Assembly: GCF_001976145.1 (NCBI RefSeq)
Contig: NZ_MOXD01000006.1
Location: forward strand, 62,001 to 126,000
Reading direction: 5' to 3'
DNA length: 64,000 nt
Source: Serratia oryzae
GTDB lineage: Bacteria > Pseudomonadota > Gammaproteobacteria > Enterobacterales > Enterobacteriaceae
Numbering within the stretch: the stretch's first letter is position 1; each line of letters starts with the position of its first letter. Shown one piece after another: positions 9,632-20,118 of this stretch. A program made the position numbers and the translations under genes. The notes beneath the pieces were generated by a model. It did no database searches. It saw only the letters and a list, made by a program, of their open reading frames with translations, and was not told the origin of the DNA.

Positions 9632-10636
9632 CTATCGCTGCGGAAGATAACGCAGCGGGTTTACGGATTTCCCCTTGTAACGAATTTCAAAATGCAAACG
9701 TACTGAACTGGTTCCGGTGCTTCCCATCGTTGCTATTTTTTGCCCCGCCTTGACCTCTTGTTGTTCCCGGACCAGCATTGTGTCGTTATGGGCGTAGGCA
9801 CTCAGGTAATCATCATTGTGTTTGATGATGATTAGATTACCGTAACCCCGTAAAGCGTTGCCTGCATAGACTACACGGCCATCGGCGGTAGCAAATATAG
9901 GCTGCCCACGGGTGCCAGCGATATCGATACCTTTATTCCCACCTTCCGATGAAGAGAAGCTATCAATAACCTTACCGTCAGTTGGCCATCTCCAGCTACT
10001 CACTGGAGCGCTATTATTGACGGTACTGCTCACCGAAGGTGTCGCAGTTGGCGCGGTAACAGGAGCGCTGGCGGAACCTGCCACGACCGCTCCTGACGCA
10101 GGTAACATCTTACCTACATTCTGTTTACCCGAGTTACCAGAATACGCGTTAGTTGATTGAGAATCAACCGTTGCAGTTTGTATCTGAGAGCTGGATGGTG
10201 GCTTCGGTATACCGCCTTTCGTCGCGTCGGTCGCTGCAAGCATTCCGCCGCTGCCATTGGCAGAACCATTGCCAAGTTGGATGGTTTGGCCCACTTCCAG
10301 ATTGTATGGTTGAGGAATATTATTACGCTGCGCCAGGTCACGGAAATCGTTCCCAGTGATCCAGGCAATATAGAACAACGTGTCGCCGCGCTTAACGGTA
10401 TAAGAGCTACCGCTATAGCTTCCTTTAGGTATGGCATTGTAACTACGGTTGTAAACAATGCGCCCCTTAGAAGACGAGGTGCTACCCGCATTACCTGATA
10501 CAGCAGCGCCATCATCACCTACGCTGCTGATAGGTGCCGAGGTGGAATTATTATTCGAACAACCTGCCAACCACAAACTTAACATCGTACACACCGCAAC
10601 TCGGCGCAAAGTAATCATTGGGCTTCCCGTGCTCAT
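9632..10636 (-). CDS. nlpD: NlpD outer-membrane lipoprotein, activator of AmiC
   Basis: NlpD is a divisome-associated lipoprotein that activates the amidase AmiC for daughter-cell separation. The 334 residues include a signal peptide with lipobox LAGC and a LysM peptidoglycan-binding domain ([19 protein letters not shown] to LEVGQTIQL). A low-complexity Ser/Thr/Ala linker follows. The C-terminal LytM/M23 domain spans about 215-330. This domain lacks the first zinc ligand (KGIDIAG in place of an HxxxD motif) while retaining LHFEIRYKG, which fits a non-catalytic activator. It is transcribed with pcm and surE upstream and rpoS downstream. Confidence 0.96.
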   Translation of the reverse strand: MSTGSPMITLRRVAVCTMLSLWLAGCSNNNSTSAPISSVGDDGAAVSGNAGSTSSSKGRIVYNRSYNAIPKGSYSGSSYTVKRGDTLFYIAWITGNDFRDLAQRNNIPQPYNLEVGQTIQLGNGSANGSGGMLAATDATKGGIPKPPSSSQIQTATVDSQSTNAYSGNSGKQNVGKMLPASGAVVAGSASAPVTAPTATPSVSSTVNNSAPVSSWRWPTDGKVIDSFSSSEGGNKGIDIAGTRGQPIFATADGRVVYAGNALRGYGNLIIIKHNDDYLSAYAHNDTMLVREQQEVKAGQKIATMGSTGTSSVRLHFEIRYKGKSVNPLRYLPQR

Positions 10637-10780
10637 GCTTCCCCCATGACAGCAATATCAGTGATATATCCAAAAAATATCCTTTACATCGTAGCTGAGC
10701 TTGAGCGTTTTCTCAGCGTTCACAACGAAAGGTTCCCTCGACCGATCCCTGAACACCAGGTGATCTTTCGCCGGGGAGGC

Positions 10781-10815
10781 AAAAAAGCAGCACCGCCAAT
10801 GCTCAGCGCATTGGC
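10781..10815 (-). terminator. Intrinsic terminator between pcm and nlpD
   Basis: On the minus strand an 8-bp stem, GCCAATGC and GCATTGGC, is followed within about 10 bases by a T6 run (A6 at 10781-10786 on the plus strand). It would separate the ftsB-to-pcm transcript from nlpD-rpoS. The rest of the 309-bp pcm-nlpD gap presumably holds the nlpD promoter. No strong consensus was picked out. Confidence 0.6.
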
Positions 10816-10945
10816 ACTGCCACCGCATAAGACAACAACACAGAAAAACAATTGTATTGAAAATTAATATTATCGAAACGCTAAAACCTTAACCGGACAT
10901 TATGAAAGTGCAACAGATTTCTTACTGGGCGACAAACTCTTCGCG

Positions 10946-11572
10946 CTAGGCCAGTTCACCTTTCACCAGTGGAACAAACCTCACGGCCTCTACGGCATCG
11001 ATCGAAAACTCATTGCCATAACGCTGAATACGTTTCAGCGTTTGCGCCTGCTCCCCCACCGGCAATACCAGAATGCCGCCGTCGTCCAGTTGCTGCATCA
11101 GCGCCTGTGGAATTTCTGGCGGCGCCGCGGTCACAATGATCGCATCAAACGGCCCGCGTGATGCCCAGCCCTGCCAACCATCGCCATGGCGCGTTGAAAC
11201 GTTGTGAAGATCGAGCTGTTTCAGGCGGCGTTTTGCCTGCCACTGCAGCCCTTTGATGCGCTCAACAGAACAAACATGCTGCACCAGATGGGCCAGGATC
11301 GCAGTCTGGTAGCCGGACCCTGTACCAATCTCCAGCACTCTGGAGGTTTGTGTCAGGTTCAACAGTTCCGTCATACGCGCCACCATATAAGGCTGGGAAA
11401 TCGTCTGGCCCGAACCAATAGGCAATGCGGTATTTTCATAAGCCTTGTGTTCCAGCGCCTCATCAACAAAACGCTCACGCGGCACATCTTCGATTGCCTT
11501 GAGCAATCGTTCGTCCCTAATCCCTTGCTGGCGCAACTGCGTCAACAATGTCTGTATGCGTTTGTTCACCAT
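10946..11572 (-). CDS. pcm: Protein-L-isoaspartate O-methyltransferase
   Basis: Pcm repairs age-damaged proteins by methylating L-isoaspartyl residues with S-adenosylmethionine. It is a cytosolic enzyme of 208 residues, the family's standard length. The substrate-binding N-terminal region includes [26 protein letters not shown]-binding motif I is [18 protein letters not shown], and post-motif I is [18 protein letters not shown]. Motif II is [18 protein letters not shown], and the end is [12 protein letters not shown]. The ATG overlaps the surE stop by 7 bp, so translation is probably coupled to surE. Confidence 0.97.
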   Translation of the reverse strand: MVNKRIQTLLTQLRQQGIRDERLLKAIEDVPRERFVDEALEHKAYENTALPIGSGQTISQPYMVARMTELLNLTQTSRVLEIGTGSGYQTAILAHLVQHVCSVERIKGLQWQAKRRLKQLDLHNVSTRHGDGWQGWASRGPFDAIIVTAAPPEIPQALMQQLDDGGILVLPVGEQAQTLKRIQRYGNEFSIDAVEAVRFVPLVKGELA

Positions 11573-12327
11573 TCCCCGCTAACCTCTACTTTGGTTAACC
11601 ATGTTGTTAACACATTCTGTGCACCATAGGCGGTCAAATCCACCTGCAAAGGCGTGACGGCAACATACCCTTGCTCCACCGCAGCAAAATCAGTGTCTGG
11701 GCCGGCGTCGAATTTATCCCCCGGCGGCCCAATCCAATACAGATTCTGCCCACGCGGATCCTGCTGGCAAAAGACTTTATCTGCTGGATGTCGGCTACCA
11801 CAGCGGGTCACACGTATCCCTTTGATCTCCGAAAGCGGTAAATCGGGCACGTTGATATTGAGGATTTTGCCGGTACGCAGCGGTTCACGCTGTAAAGCGC
11901 GCAATAGGGAACAGGCGATCACCACCGCCGTATCATAATGCTGGTGGCCATTCAGCGACACCGCAAGCGCCGGCAGGCCCAGATGGCGGCCTTCCATAGC
12001 GGCAGCAACCGTGCCGGAATAAATAACATCATCCCCCAGATTCGGCCCGGCATTGATGCCAGATACCACCACATCGGGTGCCGGGCGCATCAACGCATTA
12101 ACCCCCAGGTAGACGCAGTCCGTCGGTGTCCCATGTTGCACCGCTATATCGCCATTTGGCATGGTCAGCGTGCGTAATGGCGACTCCAGCGTCAGCGCAT
12201 TGGAGGAACCGCTGCGGTTACGATCGGGTGCCACCACCTGCACCTCGGCAAATTCACGCAGCCGCTTGGCCAGCGCCTGAATGCCCGGTGCTGAAACACC
12301 GTCGTCATTACTCAGTAATATCCGCAT
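11566..12327 (-). CDS. surE: 5'/3'-nucleotidase SurE
   Basis: SurE is a metal-dependent survival-protein phosphatase acting on nucleoside monophosphates and short polyphosphate. The start chosen at 12327 gives [15 protein letters not shown] and 253 residues, equal to E. coli SurE. A longer frame upstream lies inside truD. The N-terminal NDDG supplies the metal-binding Asp pair, and the [25 protein letters not shown] segment holds the conserved Asn and Ser/Thr active-site residues. It overlaps truD by 20 bp and pcm by 7 bp, as in the standard operon. Confidence 0.97.
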   Translation of the reverse strand: MRILLSNDDGVSAPGIQALAKRLREFAEVQVVAPDRNRSGSSNALTLESPLRTLTMPNGDIAVQHGTPTDCVYLGVNALMRPAPDVVVSGINAGPNLGDDVIYSGTVAAAMEGRHLGLPALAVSLNGHQHYDTAVVIACSLLRALQREPLRTGKILNINVPDLPLSEIKGIRVTRCGSRHPADKVFCQQDPRGQNLYWIGPPGDKFDAGPDTDFAAVEQGYVAVTPLQVDLTAYGAQNVLTTWLTKVEVSGEW

Positions 12328-13354
12328 CACTGTTATCCTGCTGCATGATTTCGCGAACGACGCTGGTAGCAAAACTGCCGGCGGGCAACCAAAAGCGTAA
12401 TTCAACGGTGACATCATCCCACCAGTTCCACAGCAGTTTCTGCGGCTGCAACAGCAGGGCCCGCCGAGCGGGTTCAACACGCTCGCGCTTTAAAAGCGTA
12501 AGCAATTCGTGCTGTTCCGCCAAGCACTGCTGTTCAAATTTCAGTGCTTCCCCAACGGTGCCGGGCTCACCATCCCCCGGCAGGGGGGCAGTAATCAGCA
12601 ACTCACCGGCATCCAAGCGCTGCTGCAGGCCAACCAGCTCTTCGGATTTGGCTACAAACCAACTGCCGCGCCCGGCAAGCTGCAACGCATCACCTTCCAG
12701 CACGGTACGCTGTTGCTGGTTGGCCAAACGCTGGCTGGTAATCAGGTTGAACAGAGCGCTACGACTGGCGGAGAGGTAGAAACTGCGCTTACTGCGCTCT
12801 TTGACTCGAATCTCGTCCTTGGCCCAGCGACGAGCCATGATCAGGTTATTACCGCCGCGCCCAAAGCGCTGGCTGCCGAAGTAGTTCGGCACGCCCCCCG
12901 CGGCAATGGCCTGCAAACGCTGCTCCACGTCTTGGCGATCGCTGATATGGCGCAACACCAGGGTAAAGTCGTTGCCTTTCAAAGTGCCGATACGCAGCTT
13001 GCGCAGATGGCGCACGGCTTGCAACACTTCGCAGCCTTCAAGCGCAAAGTGAGTAAAATCAGGGGATTCTTTGCCCGGCAGATGCAGGCAGAACCATTGC
13101 TCGGTCACCGCGTGACGGTCTTTCAAACCGGCATAGCTAACTGAACGGGCGTGGATACCGGCAAACTTCGCCAGATAATCGGCCACAAATTGGGTGTTGC
13201 AGCCGTTTTTGCGAATGTTCACCAACAGGTGTTCACCTTCACCATCCGGCGTAAACCCCAGGTCTTCCACCACGACAAAATCTTCTGGGTTGGCTTTCAG
13301 CACCCCATGGGCCTGAGGCTGGCCGTACAGCCAGGTCAGATTTGCCATATCCAT
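12308..13354 (-). CDS. truD: tRNA pseudouridine(13) synthase TruD
   Basis: TruD isomerises uridine 13 in tRNA-Glu. The 348-residue product aligns by eye with E. coli TruD (349). Motif [14 protein letters not shown], contains the catalytic Asp near residue 80. [16 protein letters not shown] and [16 protein letters not shown] are the other signature blocks. The TRUD insertion domain and the C-terminal [27 protein letters not shown] are complete. It lies 4 bp downstream of ispF and overlaps surE, as expected for this conserved operon. Confidence 0.97.
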   Translation of the reverse strand: MDMANLTWLYGQPQAHGVLKANPEDFVVVEDLGFTPDGEGEHLLVNIRKNGCNTQFVADYLAKFAGIHARSVSYAGLKDRHAVTEQWFCLHLPGKESPDFTHFALEGCEVLQAVRHLRKLRIGTLKGNDFTLVLRHISDRQDVEQRLQAIAAGGVPNYFGSQRFGRGGNNLIMARRWAKDEIRVKERSKRSFYLSASRSALFNLITSQRLANQQQRTVLEGDALQLAGRGSWFVAKSEELVGLQQRLDAGELLITAPLPGDGEPGTVGEALKFEQQCLAEQHELLTLLKRERVEPARRALLLQPQKLLWNWWDDVTVELRFWLPAGSFATSVVREIMQQDNSDADITE

Positions 13355-13358
13355 CCGG

Positions 13359-13832
13359 CTACTCCTTGATCAACAAGGCGACGGCTTCGCAGGCAATGCC
13401 CTCACCGCGCCCGGTAAAGCCCAGTTGCTCGGTGGTCGTGGCTTTTACATTAACGTCGTCCATATGGCACTGCAGGTCTTCCGCCAGGAAGATACGCATC
13501 TGCGGGATATGCGGGGCCATCTTGGGTGCCTGAGCGATGATAGTCACGTCCAGGTTCCCCAGGCGATAGCCTTTGGCTCGAATGCGTTTCCAGGCTTCAC
13601 GCAGCAGCTCACGGCTGTCGGCGCCTTTGAATGCCGGATCGGTATCCGGGAACAGCTTGCCGATATCCCCCAGCGCCGCTGCCCCTAGCAGAGCATCGGT
13701 GACAGCATGCAGCGCGACATCACCGTCAGAATGTGCCAACAAACCTTTTTCGTAAGGAATGCGAACACCACCGATCACCAGCGGCCCTTCGCCACCCAAT
13801 TTATGAACATCAAAACCGTGACCGATACGCAT
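13359..13832 (-). CDS. ispF: 2-C-methyl-D-erythritol 2,4-cyclodiphosphate synthase IspF
   Basis: IspF makes the cyclodiphosphate intermediate of the non-mevalonate (MEP) isoprenoid pathway. The 157-residue protein begins [13 protein letters not shown], with zinc ligands Asp8 and His10. It continues with [32 protein letters not shown], which includes a further metal-binding His and the CDP-binding region. The C-terminus has [22 protein letters not shown]. It lies 10 bp after ispD, which makes the substrate precursor two steps earlier. Confidence 0.98.
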   Translation of the reverse strand: MRIGHGFDVHKLGGEGPLVIGGVRIPYEKGLLAHSDGDVALHAVTDALLGAAALGDIGKLFPDTDPAFKGADSRELLREAWKRIRAKGYRLGNLDVTIIAQAPKMAPHIPQMRIFLAEDLQCHMDDVNVKATTTEQLGFTGRGEGIACEAVALLIKE

Positions 13833-13842
13833 AATGCGCTCC

Positions 13843-14550
13843 TTAATGGTTCAACTGAGTCAAATAAAACGCCGCCAGCGCCAAATCTTCCGGCCGCGTC
13901 ACTTTAATATTGTCTGAACGCCCGGCGATCAATAACGGATGATAGCCGCAATGCTCCAGCGCCGAAGCCTCATCGGTCACCGTTGCGCCTTCATCCAGCG
14001 CGCGTTGCAGGCAGAACTTAAGCAACGCCAACGGAAAGAGCTGCGGCGTCAGCGCATGCCACAAGTCCTGGCGCTCAACGGTGTGTGAAATAGCGTTCTG
14101 CCCCACTTCGGCGCGCTTCATGGTATCACGCACCGGCGCGGCAAGAATGCCCCCCACCATACTGTGCGCAGTAATCGCCAGCAGGCGTTCCAAGTCGTCG
14201 GCATGCAGGCAAGGACGCGCCGCATCGTGCACTAATACCCATTCGGCATCACCCGCCAGTTGCAGCCCAGCCATCACCGAGTCGGCACGCTGCTGGCCAC
14301 CCAGGGTAACGCGCACTCGGGGATCCTGAGCGATTGGCAACCGGTGGAACTGACGATCGTCGGGGCCGATCGCCACGATCACCTGTGAAATACGCGGATG
14401 CCGCAGCAAAGCGTGGATCGCGTGCTCAAGAATGGTTTGCTGGCCGATAGTGAGATACTGTTTCGGGCAATCGGCCTGCATGCGGCTGCCGATCCCGGCA
14501 GCGGGCAGGACGGCAATCACCGGCGGCAAGGAATTTGCGAAATGATTCAT
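13843..14550 (-). CDS. ispD: 2-C-methyl-D-erythritol 4-phosphate cytidylyltransferase IspD
   Basis: IspD transfers CMP from CTP to MEP in isoprenoid synthesis. The 235-residue protein has the nucleotide-binding start [24 protein letters not shown], with the conserved Gly-rich loop, Arg and Lys. It also has [19 protein letters not shown] and the C-terminal [35 protein letters not shown]. It follows ftsB by 3 bp and precedes ispF, the normal operon order. Confidence 0.98.
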   Translation of the reverse strand: MNHFANSLPPVIAVLPAAGIGSRMQADCPKQYLTIGQQTILEHAIHALLRHPRISQVIVAIGPDDRQFHRLPIAQDPRVRVTLGGQQRADSVMAGLQLAGDAEWVLVHDAARPCLHADDLERLLAITAHSMVGGILAAPVRDTMKRAEVGQNAISHTVERQDLWHALTPQLFPLALLKFCLQRALDEGATVTDEASALEHCGYHPLLIAGRSDNIKVTRPEDLALAAFYLTQLNH

Positions 14551-14553
14551 GCG

Positions 14554-14874
14554 TTATTTTTGTAGGTTATTTGGCGTGGAGGGGGCCGCGCTGCGTCTGG
14601 ATTGGTCAGGCACCAGACGATAAAAAGTCTCACCGGGTTTAATCATCCCCAGTTCATTACGTGCACGCTCCTCAATCGCTTCCTGACCGCCGTTCAAATC
14701 GTCGATCTCGGCAAACAACTGATCGTTACGCGCCTTTAGTTTAGCATTATTGCTCTGTTGAGCCGCTACGTCTTCATTGACCCGCACATAATCGTGAATA
14801 CCATTTTTACCCAGCCACAGCGAGTACTGCAGCCAGCCGAGCAATGCCAGTAACAGCAGCGTAAGTTTTCCCAT
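14554..14874 (-). CDS. ftsB: Cell-division protein FtsB
   Basis: FtsB is a bitopic divisome protein that links FtsL and FtsQ. The start at 14874 ([20 protein letters not shown]) has a GGGGGCGGAG ribosome site and gives 106 residues, close to E. coli (103). A longer frame to 14928 lacks support. Residues 3-21 form the single membrane span. A coiled coil follows ([29 protein letters not shown]), then the conserved [26 protein letters not shown] segment that contacts FtsQ. It is the first gene of the ftsB-ispD-ispF-truD-surE-pcm cluster. Confidence 0.95.
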   Translation of the reverse strand: MGKLTLLLLALLGWLQYSLWLGKNGIHDYVRVNEDVAAQQSNNAKLKARNDQLFAEIDDLNGGQEAIEERARNELGMIKPGETFYRLVPDQSRRSAAPSTPNNLQK

Positions 14875-15136
14875 CTCCGCCCCCTGAAAAACCGCCCAAT
14901 CATCCCACAACTTTCTGTTCGACTCCACACCAGGAGCGGCATTAAACCAGCAGACTCAGAGTAAGGATAAGAACTTCCTGAGCCTATGGTTTCATTTTCA
15001 CCCGAAAGCGGCAAAAAAAGCCACTTTTACCGCAGAAAAATCGCTATTGGCGGTATTTGACTTCTCATTATCGTGGCTAAGCTATGCAGCAATAAGCACT
15101 GGCTAGCCAAAGTTTTCCCCGACATTTACACCATGA

Positions 15137-15240
15137 TAAAAATAATTATTCATATTTAACACTGTTAGTATTTTCAGCATGTCGTAATGGTTGTGTTTTT
15201 ATTCATATAAGCTTATTTTTATGCAAAGAAAGTGCATAAA
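15137..15240 (+). promoter_or_regulatory. ArgR-like box and inverted repeat upstream of the amino-acid importer
   Basis: In the 405-bp ftsB/importer gap, 15137-15154 matches the 18-bp ARG box consensus at 14 positions, with the core AATAATTATTCAT intact. At 15218-15240 the inverted repeat TTTATGCA/TGCATAAA with a 7-base spacer sits about 40 bp before the importer start. Both could be repressor sites. The remainder (14875-15136) carries the ftsB promoter side, with no further clear element. Confidence 0.5.
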
Positions 15241-15279
15241 TAAATCCAATATATAACCTTTAATTTCTGGGGAGAGACC

Positions 15280-16050
15280 ATGTTAAAACGCTTCATGATG
15301 ATCGTTGCCTGTCTGGCAGCCACTTTTTCTACAGCTTCCTTCGCGGCGGAGCCAACCTACGTCGTCGGTTCCGGCGGCACTTACCGCCCATTTGAATTCG
15401 AAAACAGCAATAAAGAGCTGGAAGGCTTTGATATTGATGTGATCAAGGCCGTGGCCAAAGCGGAAGGTTTCCAGGTGAAGCTGGTTAACACACCGTGGGA
15501 AGGCATTTTTGCCACCCTGAACTCCGGCGATCGCGACATTATCATTTCCGGCATCACCATTACCGATAAACGCAAGCAAATGGTTGACTTCTCAGCGCCG
15601 TACTTCCCGGCTGAGCAGGCGATCGTCGTCCCGAAAGACTCCAATGTAGATTCCATCGCGGCGCTGAAAGCGCTGAAGGTTGGCGTCGTCAACTCCAGCA
15701 CCGGGGATATCGTGGTTTCCGACACTTTGGGTAAAAACAGCACGGCGATCAAACGCTTCGACAATACCCCTCTGATGCTGCAAGAGTTGTATGAAGACGG
15801 TATCGGCGCCGCCGTGGGTGACGTTGGCGTGGCCAAGTTCTACATCAAAACCCACCCGGAGAAAGAGTTCAAACTGGTTTCTGACGCCAAGTTTGAACGC
15901 CAGTATTTCGGCATCGCCGTAGCGAAAGGTAATGATGAACTGCGTAACAAGATCAACGCCGGGCTGAAAAAAATCATCGCCGACGGAACCTACGCCAAAA
16001 TCTACCAGACCTGGTTCGACAGCAACGTGCCAACGCTGCCCGCGCAATAA
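15280..16050 (+). CDS. Periplasmic substrate-binding protein of a polar amino-acid ABC importer
   Basis: A 256-residue periplasmic binding protein of solute-binding family 3. It has a signal peptide (IVACLAATFSTASFA, cleaved near residue 22). The ligand-binding signatures are GGTYRPFEFENSNKELEGFDIDVIKA and IISGITITDKRKQMVDFSAPYF, which supply the Arg/Asp pair that holds the amino-acid carboxylate and amino groups. GVVNSSTGD and GVAKFYI complete the fold. It heads a three-gene importer with the permease and ATPase downstream. Similarity to binding proteins for basic amino acids plus an ArgR-like box upstream suggest arginine, lysine or ornithine as ligand. This is an inference, since glutamine-type proteins are also close. 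Confidence 0.88.
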   Translation: MLKRFMMIVACLAATFSTASFAAEPTYVVGSGGTYRPFEFENSNKELEGFDIDVIKAVAKAEGFQVKLVNTPWEGIFATLNSGDRDIIISGITITDKRKQMVDFSAPYFPAEQAIVVPKDSNVDSIAALKALKVGVVNSSTGDIVVSDTLGKNSTAIKRFDNTPLMLQELYEDGIGAAVGDVGVAKFYIKTHPEKEFKLVSDAKFERQYFGIAVAKGNDELRNKINAGLKKIIADGTYAKIYQTWFDSNVPTLPAQ

Positions 16051-16115
16051 TCGGTTCTTAGCCCTATCGCCACCAGGCGACGGACCGTCGCCTGAGCAAT
16101 CAGAAGGAATATCCC

Positions 16116-16880
16116 TTGAATTTCCGTTGGGAGATCATTCAGGAATACGCGCCGCTGTTTATGGAAGGCGCATGGATGACCATCAAATGCACCATTATCT
16201 GCGTGCTACTCGGTACCACCTGGGGATTGATCCTGGGATTAGGCCGCCTGGCGCAGGCACCGCACGGTATCTGGAAACCCATTCTGCACTATGGCGTTCA
16301 ATGGCCGGTGCGTATCTACATCAGCGCGTTTCGCGGCACGCCACTGTTTGTACAAATCATGGTGGTGCATTTTGCGCTGGTGCCGCTGTTCATCAACCCG
16401 CGTGATGGGCTGCTGGTCACCAGCGGCCTGATGAGCACCGATTTTGCACGCGCGCTGCGTTCCGATTACGGCGCATTTCTGTCGTGCGTGGTGGCAATTA
16501 CCCTGAACGCCGGTGCTTACGTCTCAGAAATCTTCCGCGCCGGTATCCAGTCAATCGATCGCGGCCAGATGGAAGCCTCACGCTCGCTGGGCATGAGTTA
16601 CGGCAAAACCATGCGCAAAGTGATCCTGCCGCAGGCGTTCCGCCGTATGTTGCCACCGTTGGGTAACAATGCGATCGCTATCGTCAAAGATTCGTCACTG
16701 GCTTCCGCTATCGGTCTGGCCGATCTGGCCTACGCTGCGCGCACCGTTTCCGGTGCCTATGCCACCTACTGGGAGCCCTACCTGACCATTTCACTGGTCT
16801 ATTGGGTCATCACCTTCCTGCTTTCGCTGATGGTGCAACACATGGAAAAAAGGTTCGGTAAAAGTGATTCGCGTACATAA
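16116..16880 (+). CDS. Amino-acid ABC importer permease
   Basis: A 254-residue inner-membrane permease of the His/Glu/Gln/Arg type with the PF00528-type fold. The apparent start is TTG at 16116, preceded by AGAAGGA. About five membrane spans are visible, starting with [17 protein letters not shown]. The EAA loop that docks the ATPase reads [50 protein letters not shown] is the typical early signature. The protein lacks a partner permease gene, so the transporter probably uses a homodimer. It overlaps the ATPase gene by 17 bp. Confidence 0.9.
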   Translation: MNFRWEIIQEYAPLFMEGAWMTIKCTIICVLLGTTWGLILGLGRLAQAPHGIWKPILHYGVQWPVRIYISAFRGTPLFVQIMVVHFALVPLFINPRDGLLVTSGLMSTDFARALRSDYGAFLSCVVAITLNAGAYVSEIFRAGIQSIDRGQMEASRSLGMSYGKTMRKVILPQAFRRMLPPLGNNAIAIVKDSSLASAIGLADLAYAARTVSGAYATYWEPYLTISLVYWVITFLLSLMVQHMEKRFGKSDSRT

Positions 16881-17586
16881 CCTGCAAAAACAATTCGGCG
16901 AAAGCCACGTGCTGCGCGGTATCTCCTGCGAGATCGCGCCTAATGAAGTGGTGTGCATTATCGGCCCTTCCGGCTCTGGCAAAAGCACCTTCCTGCGCTG
17001 CATCAATGCGCTGGAAACCCTCTCTGGCGGTGAGATCGACGTTAACGGCTTTGCCATTCACAACCAGAACACCGATCTGAACAAGATGCGTGAAAGCGTG
17101 GGCATGGTATTCCAGCGTTTTAACCTGTTCCCGAATATGACGGTGCTGGAAAACATCATCATGGCACCGCTGGAGGTAAAAAGATTATCGCGCGCCGAGG
17201 CTATCACGCGGGCAGAAGTGTTGCTGAATAAGGTTGGGCTGATCGATAAGATCGACGCCTACCCCAGCAGCCTGTCCGGCGGCCAGCAGCAACGGGTGGC
17301 GATCGCCCGCGCGCTGGCCATGGAGCCTAAAATCATGTTGTTCGATGAGCCGACGTCGGCGTTAGACCCAGAATTGGTTGGCGAAGTGTTGGCGGTGATG
17401 AAATCACTGGCACATGAAGGCATGACCATGGTGGTGGTAACGCATGAAATGGGCTTTGCGCGTGAGGTGGCCGATCGGGTGTTGTTTATCGATCAGGGCA
17501 TTATTCAGGAAGAAGGCACGCCGCAGCAGATCTTCAGCCACCCTAACAACCCGCGTACGCAGGCATTCCTCAGCAAAGTTTTGTAA
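16864..17586 (+). CDS. Amino-acid ABC importer ATPase (GlnQ/HisP type)
   Basis: A 240-residue cytoplasmic ATPase that powers the importer. The start is GTG at 16864, inside the end of the permease gene. Walker A is GPSGSGKS near residue 34. The Q loop is [17 protein letters not shown], the ABC signature [15 protein letters not shown], Walker [15 protein letters not shown] and the switch His VVTHEMGFA. The sequence is of the polar amino-acid class. The three genes are close-packed on the plus strand while both flanking chromosomal genes are on the minus strand, as expected for an inserted operon. Confidence 0.93.
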   Translation: MIRVHNLQKQFGESHVLRGISCEIAPNEVVCIIGPSGSGKSTFLRCINALETLSGGEIDVNGFAIHNQNTDLNKMRESVGMVFQRFNLFPNMTVLENIIMAPLEVKRLSRAEAITRAEVLLNKVGLIDKIDAYPSSLSGGQQQRVAIARALAMEPKIMLFDEPTSALDPELVGEVLAVMKSLAHEGMTMVVVTHEMGFAREVADRVLFIDQGIIQEEGTPQQIFSHPNNPRTQAFLSKVL

Positions 17587-17612
17587 CCTTCGGCACGGCT
17601 TGGACATCTCTC

Positions 17613-17630
17613 GGGCGCAGATCTGCGCCC
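17613..17630. terminator. Palindromic hairpin between the importer and ygbE
   Basis: GGGCGCAGATCTGCGCCC is a perfect 18-bp palindrome between convergent genes. It can form a stable stem in either transcript. It has no T-run, so it may be a Rho-assisted or weak terminator. Confidence 0.5.
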
Positions 17631-17639
17631 TGCTCAGTA

Positions 17640-17957
17640 TCACCAACCGCTCAGAAAACTGAATATCAGCCAGAACAGGCTGATCACCAACACCCCGGTC
17701 GTCAGTAAGGTGAACAACAGCTTGCCGCGCAACAGCATGCTGACGGTGATCCCCACCAATACCGACACGGGCATCAGCGCCAGGAAGAACGGCCAGGTAT
17801 AAAGCAGGAAGAACAGCGTGTTGGAACCATAGACCAGAAAGGGCACCGCAAATGCCAACCAGTAAAAGACAAAACCGCTGATGCCCCCCAGGAATGAGTA
17901 GGAAGGCTCTTCTTGCTCTTGCTGTGAGTTAGTCAATACCGGCGTGATATCTTGCAT
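17640..17957 (-). CDS. ygbE: YgbE-family (DUF3561) inner-membrane protein
   Basis: A 105-residue integral membrane protein of unknown function. It has an acidic N-terminus rich in Gln and Glu, then about three membrane spans. The second block, PFLVYGSNTLFFLLYTWPFFLALMPVSVLVGI, is nearly the same as in E. coli YgbE. It lies downstream of cysC as in E. coli. In E. coli ftsB comes next, whereas here the ABC importer separates them. No catalytic motif is visible. Confidence 0.88.
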   Translation of the reverse strand: MQDITPVLTNSQQEQEEPSYSFLGGISGFVFYWLAFAVPFLVYGSNTLFFLLYTWPFFLALMPVSVLVGITVSMLLRGKLLFTLLTTGVLVISLFWLIFSFLSGW

Positions 17958-18051
17958 AGCGCCCCCTGGCTATCCATATTCGATTGGCGCGCTCTGCGAC
18001 GGGCTTAGCGTAAAAAGCGCATGACAAAACTGCCACACGCTTTTTTCGGAT

Positions 18052-18675
18052 TCAGGGTTTGATAATAGCCTGACCACGCAATACGTCTAACAATTGCGCA
18101 GTCAAATTTGTTACTAATTGTTCGCCATGCAGGTGAACCTCTGGCTGGAGAGGCGCTTCATAAACTGAGTCGATGCCGGTGAAGTTTCGCAGTTCGCCGG
18201 CACGGGCTTTTTTGTACAGCCCTTTTGGATCGCGCGCTTCGCAGACGGCCAATGGCGTGTCGACAAACACTTCCACAAAGCGGCCAGGATCGAGCATTTC
18301 CCGCACCATCTGCCGTTCAGCACGGTGTGGCGAAATAAAGGCGGTCAGGACCACTAGCCCGGCATCCACCATCAGTTTCGCAACTTCACCAACGCGGCGG
18401 ATGTTCTCGCGCCGATCGTCGTCGCTAAAACCCAGATCGCGACACAGGCCGTGACGCACGTTATCACCGTCCAGCAGATAGGTGCTGATCCCCAACTGCT
18501 GCAGCGCAAGCTCCAACGCACCGGCAACCGTGGATTTCCCCGAGCCGGAAAGGCCGGTAAACCATAGCACCGCGCCTTGATGGCCGTTACGCGTTTCACG
18601 TTCCGCACGCGTTACCGCATGCGGATGCCACACCACGTTTTCATCATCTGGCCCGGTTAGCCGGATCTCAACCAC
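18052..18675 (-). CDS. cysC: Adenylyl-sulfate kinase CysC
   Basis: CysC phosphorylates adenylyl sulfate (APS) to PAPS in assimilatory sulfate reduction. The GTG start at 18675 ([16 protein letters not shown]) follows GGAGG by 8 bases and gives 207 residues, near E. coli's 201. It overlaps cysN by 8 bp. The P-loop is [43 protein letters not shown] is the APS-kinase signature. [14 protein letters not shown] and [22 protein letters not shown] complete the active site. It is the last gene of cysG-cysD-cysN-cysC. Confidence 0.96.
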   Translation of the reverse strand: MVEIRLTGPDDENVVWHPHAVTRAERETRNGHQGAVLWFTGLSGSGKSTVAGALELALQQLGISTYLLDGDNVRHGLCRDLGFSDDDRRENIRRVGEVAKLMVDAGLVVLTAFISPHRAERQMVREMLDPGRFVEVFVDTPLAVCEARDPKGLYKKARAGELRNFTGIDSVYEAPLQPEVHLHGEQLVTNLTAQLLDVLRGQAIIKP

Positions 18676-20107
18676 GCGATTTTCCTCCAAGTAGATCACG
18701 CGCCTCCCAATGTGGGAAGTGCTTACGCACCAGCGCATTCAGCTCCAGCTCAAAGGCGCTGTAATCCCCGGTTACCACCTGCTGGCGGTGGTGCAGCGCT
18801 TCGCGGATCAACCCGGTACCAACCGTCACGTTAGTCAGCCGATCGATAAAGATCAGGCCTCCGGTATCGTGGTTCTGCTGATAGCTATCCAGCACCAGCG
18901 GTTCATCAAAGGTCAGTTCCACCAGCCCGATGCCGTTCAGCGGTAAAACGTCTGCCCGATGCTGCGCCAGCGAGTTAATCTCCACCTGATGGCGTATGCT
19001 TTCTACCCGAGCGCGGGTCTTCTTGCCCGCCACCTTGATGTCATAGCTCTGGCCCGGCAACAGCGATTGCTCGGCCATCCACACCACATCCACCAGCGCG
19101 CTCTGCGTCGCCTGCAGCGTTTCACCGGCATCCACCAGCAGGTCACCACGGCTGATATCCACTTCGTCTTTCAGCACCAGCGTAATCGCCTCGCCTGGTA
19201 CGGCTTCCTGCAAGTCGCCATCAAAGGTGACGATCCGCGCGACGTTTGACTCCACGCCGGACGGCAGCACTTTGACGCGCTGGCCGACGTGCACCACACC
19301 GGCAGACAAGGTGCCCGCATAACCACGGAAGTCGAGATTCGGGCGGTTGACGTATTGCACCGGGAAGCGCAACGGCTGGCTTTCCCTTTGGCTGATCACA
19401 TCCACGGTTTCCAGCACTTCCAGCAGCGTTGGGCCGCTGTACCACGGCATCTGCTCGCTCTGGGTTGCCACGTTGTCGCCATCCAGCGCCGACAGCGGCA
19501 CAAACTTGATGTTCAGATCGCTGGGCAGTTGCTCGGCAAAGGTCAGGTAATCCTGCTTATATTGCTCAAACACCGCTTCGCTGTAATCCACCAGATCCAT
19601 CTTGTTTACCGCCACCACCAGATGGCGAATCCCCAACAGAGTGGCGATAAAACTGTGGCGGCGGGTCTGATCCAGCATCCCTTTGCGTGCATCGAGCAGC
19701 AGGATCGCCAGATCGCAGGTAGACGCCCCGGTTGCCATATTGCGGGTATACTGCTCATGCCCCGGCGTATCGGCGATGATAAACTTGCGTTTTTCCGTAG
19801 AAAAATAGCGGTAAGCCACGTCGATGGTGATGCCCTGCTCGCGTTCGGCCTGCAAACCGTCGACCAGCAACGCCAGATCGAGCTTTTCGCCCTGCGTGCC
19901 GATACGTTTGCTGTCCGTGTGCAGCGTAGAGAGCTGATCTTCATAGATTTGGCGGGTATCGTGCAACAAACGGCCAATCAGGGTGCTTTTACCATCGTCC
20001 ACGCTACCGCAGGTCAGGAAACGTAACAGGCTTTTGTGCTGCTGCGCGTGCAGATAAGACTCCACCCCGCCCTGCTGCGCAATTTGTTGTGCAATAACGT
20101 TGTTCAT
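18668..20107 (-). CDS. cysN: Sulfate adenylyltransferase subunit 1 (GTPase) CysN
   Basis: CysN is the regulatory GTPase of ATP sulfurylase. GTP hydrolysis drives adenylation of sulfate by CysD. The 479-residue protein has the elongation-factor G domain with G1 [14 protein letters not shown], switch [14 protein letters not shown]3 DTPGHEQY and G4 AVNKMDLV. Two beta-barrel domains of the EF-Tu type follow. Length matches E. coli (475). It lies 11 bp downstream of cysD and overlaps cysC. Confidence 0.97.
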   Translation of the reverse strand: MNNVIAQQIAQQGGVESYLHAQQHKSLLRFLTCGSVDDGKSTLIGRLLHDTRQIYEDQLSTLHTDSKRIGTQGEKLDLALLVDGLQAEREQGITIDVAYRYFSTEKRKFIIADTPGHEQYTRNMATGASTCDLAILLLDARKGMLDQTRRHSFIATLLGIRHLVVAVNKMDLVDYSEAVFEQYKQDYLTFAEQLPSDLNIKFVPLSALDGDNVATQSEQMPWYSGPTLLEVLETVDVISQRESQPLRFPVQYVNRPNLDFRGYAGTLSAGVVHVGQRVKVLPSGVESNVARIVTFDGDLQEAVPGEAITLVLKDEVDISRGDLLVDAGETLQATQSALVDVVWMAEQSLLPGQSYDIKVAGKKTRARVESIRHQVEINSLAQHRADVLPLNGIGLVELTFDEPLVLDSYQQNHDTGGLIFIDRLTNVTVGTGLIREALHHRQQVVTGDYSAFELELNALVRKHFPHWEARDLLGGKSRG

Positions 20108-20118
20108 CCGGCGGCTCC

